Origin: Desmodesmus armatus
Taxonomy: Eukaryota > Chlorophyta > Chlorophyceae > Sphaeropleales > Scenedesmaceae
Length of the DNA stretch: 64,000 bases
Reading direction: 5' to 3'
NCBI GenBank assembly: GCA_007449985.2
Contig: VIIQ02000020.1
Span: 124,001 to 188,000 of the forward strand
Shown: positions 48,491 through 59,400 of the stretch, piece by piece
How positions within the stretch are numbered: position 1 is the first letter of the stretch
How the letters are laid out: every line of letters starts with the position of its first letter
Program-made: the position numbers and the translations under genes
Notes under the pieces: model-generated
Databases searched by the model: none
What the model was told of the DNA's origin: nothing
The model's input: the letters and a program-made list of their open reading frames with translations, nothing else

Positions 48491-48748
48491 AATTACCAAT
48501 ACCAATACCAATATTGCAGGGGGTTAACCCTCTTCCCCGGCACTAGCCAGCGAGCAGATCTGCTCATGGGGGCTTTCACATATATCAGCACCCTTCCTCT
48601 TCGCATTCGCATGGGCGATTGAGATCACCCGCACAAGTACGTCAATTCCGGTACCCGATAAGCCCCGGGGTGGGGCTCCCTCGCTGGGATTCGGACCCAG
48701 GCCTCCCGACACTAAGACAGGTATGCTTAACCACTACACCACGAGGGG
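48491..48748 (-). mobile_element. candidate tRNA-derived SINE
   Basis: The 5' end (48748-48677) is tRNA-like. The body continues for about 160 bp, and the element ends in a short TATTGG repeat tail at 48516-48491, as many SINEs do. No convincing target duplication was found, and I see only one copy in this window. Confidence 0.55.
48677..48748 (-). tRNA. tRNA-like sequence, degenerate (anticodon position TAG)
   Basis: The 72-nt fold has an acceptor stem with six of seven pairs, a D-arm with A-box TGGTGTAGTGG, an anticodon arm with one mismatch, and a perfect 5-bp T-stem with B-box GGTCCGAATCC. The anticodon triplet would be TAG, but position 37 is T and there is no long variable arm as Leu tRNA needs. 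I read it as a SINE head or pseudogene, not a working tRNA. Confidence 0.5.
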
Positions 48749-49027
48749 ATTACATATGAGTCACCTTAAGTGCAGCCAGTTGATGTGTTGCGTGAAGTGG
48801 CAACGTGCAGCAGTGCACAGTTGTGACTGGGGAGTCGATCTTGAGTGTTCACCGTGTTGCTATTGCACCAGGAGCTGATTGAGTTTCTGGTTGGCATGTC
48901 CCCTGTTCTTTGTGTTCCTGATGCTTTTCACATTTTAAGCTTGGCCACAGAAGTCAAGGTGGCAGTGTGGATTTGTGCATGCTTTGCTTGCTTGTTGCAC
49001 AGCCTTGCTGCATTTGCTACATGTCCA

Positions 49028-49660
49028 TTTCCACACTGAAACAGCAGGTGCCTGTCACTCAGTCATGCGTGTTCATGTTCATGTGCGTTCCACAAGGCCG
49101 CATCTTTCAATGCTCTATGCCTTGCACATGCTTGCATGTCTTGCTAACTCTGTGTGTCTTTACAGGTACTTGCTGAAATATGCAGGTCGGTGGCGCTTTG
49201 TTACTTTTGGGGGGATGATGGATTGGTGTCCCCGGTTGCCAATGGTCGGCAGCTTATGGCCTGAACTGACAGGCCCCATGTAACACAACTACTACTACTA
49301 CAGTTGCAGTGGTCCGGCTGGTGCGGGGTCCCGTCTGTGCCACGTGCTGGTCTCTTGTTCCCAGGCTCGTGTTTTGTCCTTTTCTGTTCCCCCAGCGACA
49401 GCACCGGGAGCAGGTGCCTTGCTTGCCATGGTTGTATGTTTGTTGGGACAGCGTGTCACTGCATGCTTGGTTGCTCAGCAGGCCCCATGTGCTTCAATGG
49501 CCGCGCATTCAGACGCTTTATGCCTTGTACATGTTTGCATGTTGCCTAACCTTGTGTGTTGCAGGTGGTTCGCTGCTCTTGAGAAGGAGGTGGCGCCTTA
49601 AGTTGCATTGGAGGGACATGGTTTGGGTCCCTGAGCTTACATGGTGTGGGCTGGGTCTTT
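49028..49660. repeat. diverged tandem duplication, about 390-bp spacing
   Basis: The segment around 49100-49260 matches 49495-49660. Shared phrases include CTATGCCTTGCACATG/TTATGCCTTGTACATG, a pyrimidine-rich stretch ending TTTACAG or TTGCAG, and GGTGGCGC. Both copies could be decayed exons; no frame is conserved. Confidence 0.5.
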
Positions 49661-50145
49661 CGGGGATCTCAATGTAACGAACAATGAGTGAGTGAGTGAC
49701 GAGACGGCACGGGGAAGTGCGTTCTGAGGCACGCTGATCGCTGCTGTGCCGCACCAAAATCTCACAACCAGGGGTGGGCGAGCTGGACAGTCTCTTTGCA
49801 CCTATTTCACACACAAAAGGAAGCATATCAACTATCATAGACCAATAGGTGCTGCTGTGGTGGCTAGTTCCATGAGACCGTCTGGTCATTGGACAGCAGT
49901 AGTGCTGCTCGCATCAATGCTGATGCTGATCAAGCCTGCACAGCTGTCACCTACAAGCTAACATGCATGATGTTGCTCATTTGCGCTCGCCTGTCGTGTC
50001 TGCTGCGCTCCCGAAGCCATCCTATGGCTTCTTGCCTGTGGGCCGGCACGGGGCCGGCAGTGGGCCAGCACTGGGCCAGGCCAGGCAGCAGTGGCCTTCA
50101 TGCCAGCTGCATGTGGCCCGCCCTTTCAGCTTCATGAAAGACGGC

Positions 50146-50152
50146 TATAAAT
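50146..50152 (+). promoter_or_regulatory. TATA box of the first LPMO gene
   Basis: TATAAAT lies about 75 nt upstream of the 5' UTR donor and 283 nt upstream of the ATG. The matching position in the second LPMO copy (about 63330) reads CTATGAAG instead. Confidence 0.6.
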
Positions 50153-50223
50153 TCATGGTCTTGTACCAGGTGAACCACAAAAGTACACCGCAGCTCGCCC
50201 TTGCAGAACATCGCCATCTGCCG

Positions 50224-50418
50224 GTGAGTGACGCTAGCGCTTGGCAATTGCCAAGGCCCATTGACGGTCCCGACTTGGGACTCCAGCCATCCAGAATAAG
50301 AGCTTTCCGCAGCTTGTCAACGCACGATCTTTTACAGACTTGCAGCATGCGTCACATCCGCGCCTTCCTCGTGTCTGACCACTTGCTGCTGTAACTGCTG
50401 TGTGCATGCTTGGTACAG
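50224..50418 (+). other. 5' UTR intron of the first LPMO gene
   Basis: The donor CCG|GTGAGTGAC and the acceptor TGGTACAG lie upstream of the ATG. The second LPMO copy has the same donor context (63412, GTGAGTGAC) and an acceptor just before its ATG, which supports a conserved leader intron. Confidence 0.65.
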
Positions 50419-50428
50419 GCGGAACACC

Positions 50429-53400
50429 ATGAGGAACCTTCATTTGGCGCTGCTGGCACTCTTGGCCGTTGCAGCTTCTCCTTGGCAGGTTGCAGCGCAC
50501 GGATCCCTCTACGTTCCTCGTGCTCGAAACTGGGTTCAGCCCATCCCTCAAGGATCTACTCCTGCTCCTTGGTACACCTTTCCTGGCAACAACAATGGTG
50601 TGGAGCAGATGGGCAACGGGCACGGCCTCCAAAAGCCCGATCGCACTTTCAACAAGCCTGCAGCTGGGCCAGGTGCGGCAGCTGGTCCACTCTGAGCAGC
50701 ATCAACCAGAACACCAATGTCTCTTCATTGTGCAGCAGGAGGTACTGGGGACATTGCCAATCCTGCCCTTGCCCTTAGGGGTAGTGCCAGCAAAACTCGC
50801 AGTATTGCTGCAGGACCAGAGGTGTCACAGTGCATTGGATGCGGTCACTGTGAGGTCTCGATGAACTGTCACTGCTGCTGTTATGGTGTTGATGCAGGCG
50901 TATGCGGCGATCCCTTTCAGCACTACATAACCGACTACGCTGGGATGAGCAACTTGGCCATCCAGGAAATCTACACATCCGGCAGGGGGGGGGGGCGCTA
51001 AGGTTGTTTTCGGACACTATGCTAAGAAGTTGAAAGTGGGACCCCCCACCCACCCACCCACCCCCCACCCACCCTAAATGTCCTCTGAACGTCTTGTAAC
51101 TGGCCTAAGCAAGGCCTTAAGTGTTATTATATCTATTCAAAATGTTTTTGAGGTACTCTGATGGCCACAAGGGTGTTGCTGTGCTCTATCAGTCAAGACA
51201 CCTCAGGCGCCCCAGTGCCGCAGTGGGGCACGGCATGGACGGTCACCATTGTGATCAACGCACTGCTGTGCAGCCCTAGAAATATTTCACACATGAAACA
51301 GCACAGTTGATACATCCTTGTACCCTGCCTTGCTCAAAACAAGCTCCAATTCTGTAGCACTGTCACACCACTCCTGCTGCTGCTCTGCTGTCAGCTGGTG
51401 GTCTGGGTGCATCTGCTGCCAGTGAGACAGCATGTGGTACTTCTAAACCGCATCTGGTGGGTCAATGTCACACAGGGGGCATTGATAAGGAAGGTTGGTG
51501 CTGGGGGCTGACTTGGTGCTGGTCTGTGCACTCTTGCAACACATGTCTGGGTGCTGGCATCGACACCGTGCCGCAGCTACAGTACTGGAATGGGCAGCCT
51601 CAGTGGTAATTCATGACTGGAGGTGCTCACAACATGCATGAATCGACTCAGTTTGTCGATAGCTTTCGGATGCGCTATCTCCCAGCTTCATCCGATGCTC
51701 CTACAAGAAGTTTGCAGCATGTCAGGAAGTTACTGAAACCCAGCTTGACCCACCCACCCACCCCCCCCTTTTCAACCTGCTCAGATGGCCGTAAATTTCT
51801 TTATATATGTTATTTAATATGTTAATAACTAATTGTGAAAGTACCAAGTCAAAGTCCAGCATAGTGTCCAAAGTTAACTGAACTGCCCCGCCCTGCATCC
51901 GGTCAAGTTATTGACGTGCAGTGGATCATCGCCGCCAACCATGGTGGACGCATTGGGCTTAAGCTGTGCCCCACTGGCAGAACTGGCTTGACTCAGGCCT
52001 GCTTCGACGCCAACCCTCTGCAAAGGTGTGTGTCTACGTGCAGCATCATGCCCAGTAGGCTTGTGGCAGCTTCATTCTGTGATCCTTGGCAGCCGCTGAC
52101 GTCATACTCACAGCTAGTGTGTGCACTGATAGGTTTCATGCTGTGATGCTCGGAGCAGTACATATGTAGTCGACTGGTTATCTACTGCGCCAGCTGACAA
52201 AATCATCCTGCCTTTCGCAGGGCCGACAATCGCGGGCGCTACTACTACATATTGGAGGGTGATGCGCCTGCAGGTAAGCCCCTCACACACTGTGGCACTC
52301 CACACACCCAGCCGTTGCATCATGGGCTGTCCAAAGCTGAGCGTGACACATCCCTGTGCTAGCATGTCATGCCTGATTGGGCTCGGCGCGCTGCCTCTGC
52401 CGAAGGCTCTGCTGAAGACCGTGGAAGCATCCTTGTGGTGCTTGTGATGCATAGCGTCAACCGCTCTAACAGTTGTACATGCTGTCATGATGTTGCTGCG
52501 CACAGGCTCTCCGGGGTCATGGCTGGGCATCCGTGGGGGTAGCTTCAGATTGCCTGCTGGTGTGTCGTGCCCAAATGGCTGTGTGCTGCAATGGGAGTAC
52601 CTGACTTTGAACAGCTGCGTCCCTAGCGACATCGCCTCATGCCAGGACTGTGGAGATCGTTACCCCAGAAGGTATGCTTGCTGCCTGCACCGCGCTGACG
52701 TTGACGTTGACATGATCACACATTTAGCCATCCACATTTTGGAGTGTGGATGGAAGGATTCTGCCAGCCCATGACTGAATCGATGGTATGACAGACGTGC
52801 AGTGACTTGAGAAGCAACTTGAATCTCATGATGAATCAGCATGTTTGCCTGTGAAGCAAACTGCCAGTGTGCCAGTGACTGGTCAGCCTGACCCAATGGT
52901 AACTCAGCGCGCTGACAGTCACTGTGCTGAGCCTTAGTCACTGAGTGATCCGATGACTTGCTGGGTGCAATAGGGATTCATGCAAGCCAAGGATTGTGCA
53001 CAAATGCCCAGATGCACTGATTGTATCAGAGACAAAGCAACACTGTTGCTGTGCCAACGACACTGCGGCAGGCAAAGCAGCTTGACAGCATCATGCGGCT
53101 GTCAACTGTTGCTGTGCTCTGCTCCCTTCTTTCCTCCCTTGCAGGCTGAACCAAGTTCTCAAGTGGCAGGCACCACTGGGCACCTGCTGTCTCGGCCAAG
53201 GTTGCAACCCCAATGTCATCCCTGAGGTTTTCTAGTGAGTGTGTGCTTCCGAAGCCTCCCGGCAGGAGGACTGCACAAAAGCTACCAAGCTGGGTCAAAG
53301 TCATGCATCAACGTTCAGATTCACTTCACCCCCCACCAAAACCGTTCATCGGATGTAGCAGGCAACAAGGGAAACAGCTCTACAGTTGGTTCCAGCCAGG

Positions 53401-56400
53401 GCAATTCCTGCCCTTTTGGGGTTTAGGGTTGTTCTGGTTCCCCGGTCGAGGAGCGGTGCTGGGGCTAACCCTACCAACAGCCTGGCTGGGCTACTACCCT
53501 AGTAGTAGGAGTAGTAGCAGTTAAAATGGCTTGCTACTACCCTAGGGTAGTAGAGGGTAGTAGCAGTGCATTTTGGCTTGCTACTAGGGTAGTTCCATCG
53601 GGATTACTACCCTAGTAGCTGCCCAGGGCTGCTACTACCCTAGTAGCACCTCAGGAACTACCCTAGTAGCAGGGGAAACCACCCTAGTAGCAAAGAGAAC
53701 TACCTTAGTAGCAGGCGAGACTACCCTAGTAGCAGAGAGAACTACCCTAGTAGCAGGGGAAACTACCCTAGTAGCAGCATGCAAGCAGGGTAGTAGCAGG
53801 CTGCAACATGCCTGGGTTCTTGGCTGGTTTCCATGGCTGGTAATCAGGTGAAAGCTGCTTACGAGCGCCACCATGCTCGAGTTCCTACACATGCAAGCAG
53901 TGCTCACCCAGTATGAGCATGATCCATGCAACACGCCTGCCATTCACACCAATCACTGCACAAACAGAGCCACAGTTGCAAGGTTACATGTAAGACACTA
54001 GCACTACACAATTACTTTCCTTGCATGCATGCTCTGTATATACTGACCTCAACACAACACAACACAAACCTCACACACTACAGACAGCAGCTGTGAACTC
54101 CACAACAGGCCTCTGAAACAGGCTAAGTCCACACCATGATCATGGTCCCCAGGGACTCATGAGTGCTGTACTGCTGATCAAACATCATGACAGCAACAGA
54201 CTGCCTGGTACAGTGGTTGTACAGACACAAACAGGAGCAGCATTGCCCAACAATGCCAGCCACAACCACACCCCGTGCCGACTGCTGTCACACAACCAGC
54301 TACTTCCCGCATCTCCTAGAGGATGGTGGAGCCCTCCAGAAAGCGCCTGTTGGGAACGCCCAGCCAGGCCTTTGCCGTGGTTGCTGCCGCCTTCATCTTC
54401 TTCTCGCCAATGACCACGTCCTTCAGGTTGATGAGTGAGGAGGGCACCTGCATAATTGGCCAGGTGTCACCAACAGGTCAACAGATGCATGCATACACTT
54501 GGGTCTGCTTCTACTTGACCAAAGGGGATCAACCAGTACAGCACAAGGCATTGCCTGTGTCAAAGCAGGTTGCTGTATGGGCTGACCCACAGCATAACAA
54601 AACAAGTAGGCAAGCTGGCAAAACCACCATGCCACCAACACACATGCTGGCCTTGCTATGTCACCAAGTCCACCAGCAACCAACAAGGGGACGCTGTGCA
54701 CAAGCCAGTTGTGCTGCAGCCGCACTGCTGACACCGACACTTCATGATATGCCCCCGTCAGTGCTGGATATCCCTGTCACGGAGCTGTTAAATCCCTCAC
54801 AAATTTCACTCACCACAACATCGCCAAAGACTTCTCAACCGTGACAGTCAAACTACAAGCTTGGTGCTTCTGAGCTGTGTCGACACCTCCTCCACCTCCA
54901 TGTCCAGCTCCAGCTTGATGCCCTTGGTGTCCTGTTGTGGATGCTGGGGGGCTCAGGGTCTCCATCACAGCTGCTGCTGCTGTCTCCTGCCCCTGGGCTG
55001 CCAGCAGTGCACGCAGCTCTGACAGGGGGCAACATGACAAGGCACAGGTGCAGATGTGCAGATTAGTACAGCACGAGCGCTTGTCTACATGCTGTTGCAG
55101 TTGCTACCTTGGTCATGTGTGCATGGCTCGACCCAAAGAAGCAAACAGCGCCCCAACCAATGCACGGGCCTGCTGCTGGCTGGCAGCCTTGCTGTCCGTC
55201 CACTTCTCTACAGCCACTCTGACAACAGCGTTGTTCAGCAACATGCTCAGCGAGCATCAGCCACATGCTGTAGCGGCTCTTACCGTCTAAGCCAAGTGGG
55301 GCTGAGTTGGCAATGGCTCTGTCACCTCCAGCCGCTGTTGCCGCCATCCCTTGGCCCCTCAGTGAGGCTGTTTGAGCTTCAGACTCATCTGCTGCTGCCA
55401 CCATGGTACACTGTGCCCCCGGTGCTGCAGCACTGGTCTGGGTGTCACCCTGGCGTCGCTTACTGTGCAGATTGTAACTGGTGGCGCCCTGCGTCGGCAC
55501 AGCAGACTTGTTGGTGGGACATACAAGACTCGGTGTACTGTAAGTGCAACAAATAGGGAGAAGAACTTGTCGGGACTGGTCAATCTTTCCACTTTGACCT
55601 CAAAGCCATGGCTCAACTGGGGACCTGGGTCGACCTTCCTGTGAGTCACACCCCAAAGGTCTAGGATCTGATCCGTCTGCAGCTGCATGTGGACGCGTCC
55701 ACATACGTGCTTTCAGTTGTTGCCTGGTATGGACGTGCAGGTTGAATGCACAGCAGCAGCTGCATCACTTTGCGCATCACTCACCATTCAGTGCCTGGAC
55801 CTTCGTGAGCATTCCTCAAGGTCTCGGCCAAGTCAGAAGCCATACAGCAGCACCTCCTACGCACATGCAGGAGGGCAACATCGTCATGTGAGCCCCTGAG
55901 CTGAGGCATACGTCTGCTGTGCATGTGTACGTATGAGGCAGGGTGTGCAATCACACACAAGCCACCAGTCTGCTGCGCGGCCTGTCAAGCAGCCTTGGCT
56001 GCTTTTCTATCCCGATGTCAGCATGGCTTCTGACTTCTTGCAAGACTATTGATCTGCCTTCTGCACAACTGTTGCAATTGCAGCTGATCATGGGTGGCTG
56101 AACTCACCATGCATGTTGCCCAGTCGGCCAGCCTTCAGTAACTGTGAGTACCAGCGGCGCATACATGCTGTTCATCGCCAGGTTGCCGAGCTTAGCGAGT
56201 TCTCCGGGTCTGTATTCTGTCCTTGCTGCTGGAACAGCAGCTCTGACAGCTGTAACACTGGGGAGCTGCTGCAGCGGCTGACCTGTGTACTGAAGCTATC
56301 AAGCTTCATATATTCAAGCATGTGATAGCGCTGCTGGACCAGTGCGAGCTGCAGATGAGACAGACGGAACCACCATGACGATCTCAAGTTTAGCAGTCGC

Positions 56401-59400
56401 ATTTGCACAGCAAGTAGAGCTCACGAATGAGGAGAGCATGTGAGAGATACCACGGTTATGTCTAGGAAGCCTAGTGCAGTGGCAGCGTTGCCAGCAGTTC
56501 AACTGCAATGCTCTGCTGACAGCCTGTTCAAACCAAACTTGGGGTTTGCAGGTGCAGCCTACAGCCGTTGATCAAGCAAAGCATGTGAAATTTCTCGTCA
56601 GTGGACAGTCTCTATGGAGCTCGAGTGCAATGCACTTGCCCAAAACAAAGCAGCTGACTGCTGAGTTTCCAGGTGCACATCGCCAGCCAGCCAACCATTC
56701 ACGTGCAAGTACATGTGGCTGTACAACCTGCCTTCTACTCCCCTGCTGCCCCATGTGATCAGGTTGACAGATATGCATAGCCCAGTATACACAACCTGGT
56801 CGCACACTCACTCAATGCACAGGACCACCACTTCAAGCCTGGCGGGTAGAGTACATCACGCAACAGTCAAGCATGAACTTGCAGTCCTATGGCTAGCCTT
56901 GTTCGAGGCTGTCAGCCCCCAACTAGGGCAGTCCACCCCCTCACACAACCCAGCCAAGTAATCCTTGGTGGTGCCGTGGTCATGCCCAGGGGCTGGCTCG
57001 CCCCTAGCCGATGCACTGGCCATAGGCTTCAAAACTATGATGGCCACAGTACAGCTGGGAGCAAAGTGTTGGAGGGTTGAGGATTCAAGGGCCTGGTGGC
57101 CACCACGATGACACATACAACGTACCAAAGGAATGTGCGTGCAGCAGTGCCCGCCACAGCACGAAACTATGGACGCGGTGACAGGAGAGTCTTAGTATGT
57201 TTGTTTGCAGGGTTGCACCAGCAATGCCCTCTCACAATGTTTTATGCCACTGGCTGTGACAGCTGGCCTTGCTACCACCCTAGTAGCAAGGTAGTGGCTA
57301 CTACCCTGATAGCAGCCTGCTACTACGGTAGTAGCTTATTAATCCGCTACTACCCTAGTAGGAGGGTAGTAGCGGGCCAAAACACCCCTACTACCCCTAC
57401 TACCAGGGTAGTAGCTCAGCCAGGCTGTTGGTAGGGTAAGTAGGATTGAAGGACCATTCCCGATACAATTCCCTTGCAGTTTGTAATGCTACAGTCCACC
57501 CCACGCTCAGTTCACTTCATTGGTAGCGGAGATCGCAGGCAGGCAAGGTGGTCTGAGTTTCTGCAGATGTTTGATTTTGACTGGGCATACAGGCCAGGCA
57601 GAAGCAATGTGGCAGATCCACTCAGTCGCCTGCCAGATCCAGTCGCACCAGTACATGCCCAATCAAGTCAGACACTTGCAGCGCTATGTAGCCGGGTAGC
57701 CGCGGATCCACCTGCAGCAACAGGAGCTGCACCTGTTGCTTGTAACTCTCCTGCCTTACTTGAGTTAGTCAGGTCAGGCTATGACGCAGACCCTAGATTC
57801 GCTGACACAGCTCAAAAGCATCACTTGTCTTTTGACAAGAAGCAGTCCCTGTGGCTGAAAGGTCACAAAGTGGTGGTACCAGACGTCACACACATCAAAG
57901 CCCAGATATTTCTGGGAGTCCATGCACATATCTATGCAGGGCACTTTGGTGTGCAGAAAACAGAGGAGCTGATCACTAGATATTTCTGGTGGCCAGGTCT
58001 CCGGGACTTTGTTCAGTCCCAAATCCAGAAGTGCGACACATGTCAGCGAAACAAGCCCCTGAACAGGCCCAGTGCCGGCAAGCTCATGCCTCTGCCTGTT
58101 CCAGGCTACAGATGGGAAGTGGTCTCGTTAGACTTTGTCACGGACCTCCCTAAGACAAACAACGGCTATGACGCTGTTTGTGTGTTTGTGGACAAGCTGA
58201 CCAAAATGGTCCAGATATCGCCCACAGTCTCTGACTGTGACGCCCCAGAGCTTGCACAGATCTTTCTCAGAGACATATACAGGTTGCATGGATTACTCAA
58301 ACAGTTCTTGCGTGACAGAGGCACACAGTTCATGTCTCGCTTTTTCACCAGACTGTGCCACGGTTTGGGTATCCAACAGCTCCCCAGTACTGCCTTTCAT
58401 CCCCAGACGGATGGGCAGACAGAACGTGTCAACAGAGTGCTTGAAGATTTGCTCAGGCACTTCACCAATGCAGAACAGACCAATTGGGATACTTTGCTGC
58501 CCATGGTCGAGTTCGCCATCAACAATTCCAAGCATGCTTCTTCAGGGTTCACCCCGTTCTTCTTGAACTATGGGTTACACCCTAAGACACCATTGAGTAT
58601 CCAGGTGCCCTCAGTCGAGGAGGCCCCAGTAACAGATCTCGGTGCACCAGCAGTCACAAAGTTTGTAGCAGATCTGCAGGCAGCCCTTGGCAAGGCAAAA
58701 GCCTTGTTGCTAGCTGCACAGGATCGCCAAAAGGCTTATGCCGATACGCGGCGCAGTCCAGATCCGGACTTCACAGCGGGTCAAGAAGTCTTGCTGAGTA
58801 GCAAGAACATACCCCTGAAGCATCCGGGCAGTCACAAGCTGCTACCCCGGTGGCTAGGCCCCTTCAGGGTAGTCAAGCGCATCAGTTCGGTGGCTTACAA
58901 GCTAGAGCTGCCACCCACCATGTCTAGGCTTCACCCAGTTTTCCATACCTCATTACTGAAGCCTTATCGCAGTGATGGCCCCTACCAGCCACCCCCACCT
59001 GTTGTCTTGCAGGATGGCTCAGAAGAGTTTGAAGTGGAGACCATTCTGTCTCACCGCGACAGAAAGCTGCCTAGGTCGAAACGCACAGTGCGGGAATATC
59101 TCATCAAGTGGCAGGGTTATGCCCATGAGCACAACACTTGGGAACCCGCCAAGAACCTTACTAACAGTGCTGACCTGCTCACTGAGTACCTTGCTCGCGT
59201 GAAGACTGGTGCAGGTACACGCAGGCGCACCACTAAGCGCAAGTCCGCTACTGAATGACCCCGCCCTGTGTTCCCTTTGCCTTGCAGTGAATCATCCATG
59301 CGGCATGCCCCAGTTCAAGGCCTTCCCAGCTCCAGATCACCCAGAATGAAGGCCTCAGTACAGGGTGTAACACCCCTACAGTGCGCTCAGACGCTGTTGT

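Larger units (their letters stand above)
53469..57436. mobile_element. nested TIR element (PIF/Harbinger-like by TAA target duplication), 3,968 bp
   Basis: The element starts CCCTACCAACAGCCTGGCTG and ends with its inverse complement. The terminal inverted repeats run about 47 bp with about three mismatches. TAA is duplicated at 53466-53468 and 57437-57439, and the uninterrupted 3' LTR reads GGGGCTAAGTAGG, which proves the empty site. Both ends carry dense subterminal CTACCCTAGTAGCAG-type repeats (53495-53790, 57270-57420). The 3-bp TWA duplication is typical of PIF/Harbinger elements. No DDE transposase was recognised inside, so it is probably non-autonomous. Confidence 0.88.

Noticed and set aside
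48677..48748. Functional leucine tRNA (anticodon UAG)
   Set aside because: It lacks a long variable arm, has T at position 37 and has mismatches in the acceptor and anticodon stems. A SINE head is more likely.
54159..54844. Plus-strand frames inside the nested element as a transposase
   Set aside because: No DDE spacing, zinc finger or helix-turn-helix was found. The minus strand has the better splice and codon signals.
53469..57436. Helitron as the nature of the nested element
   Set aside because: Clear terminal inverted repeats and a TAA target duplication are present. Helitrons have neither.
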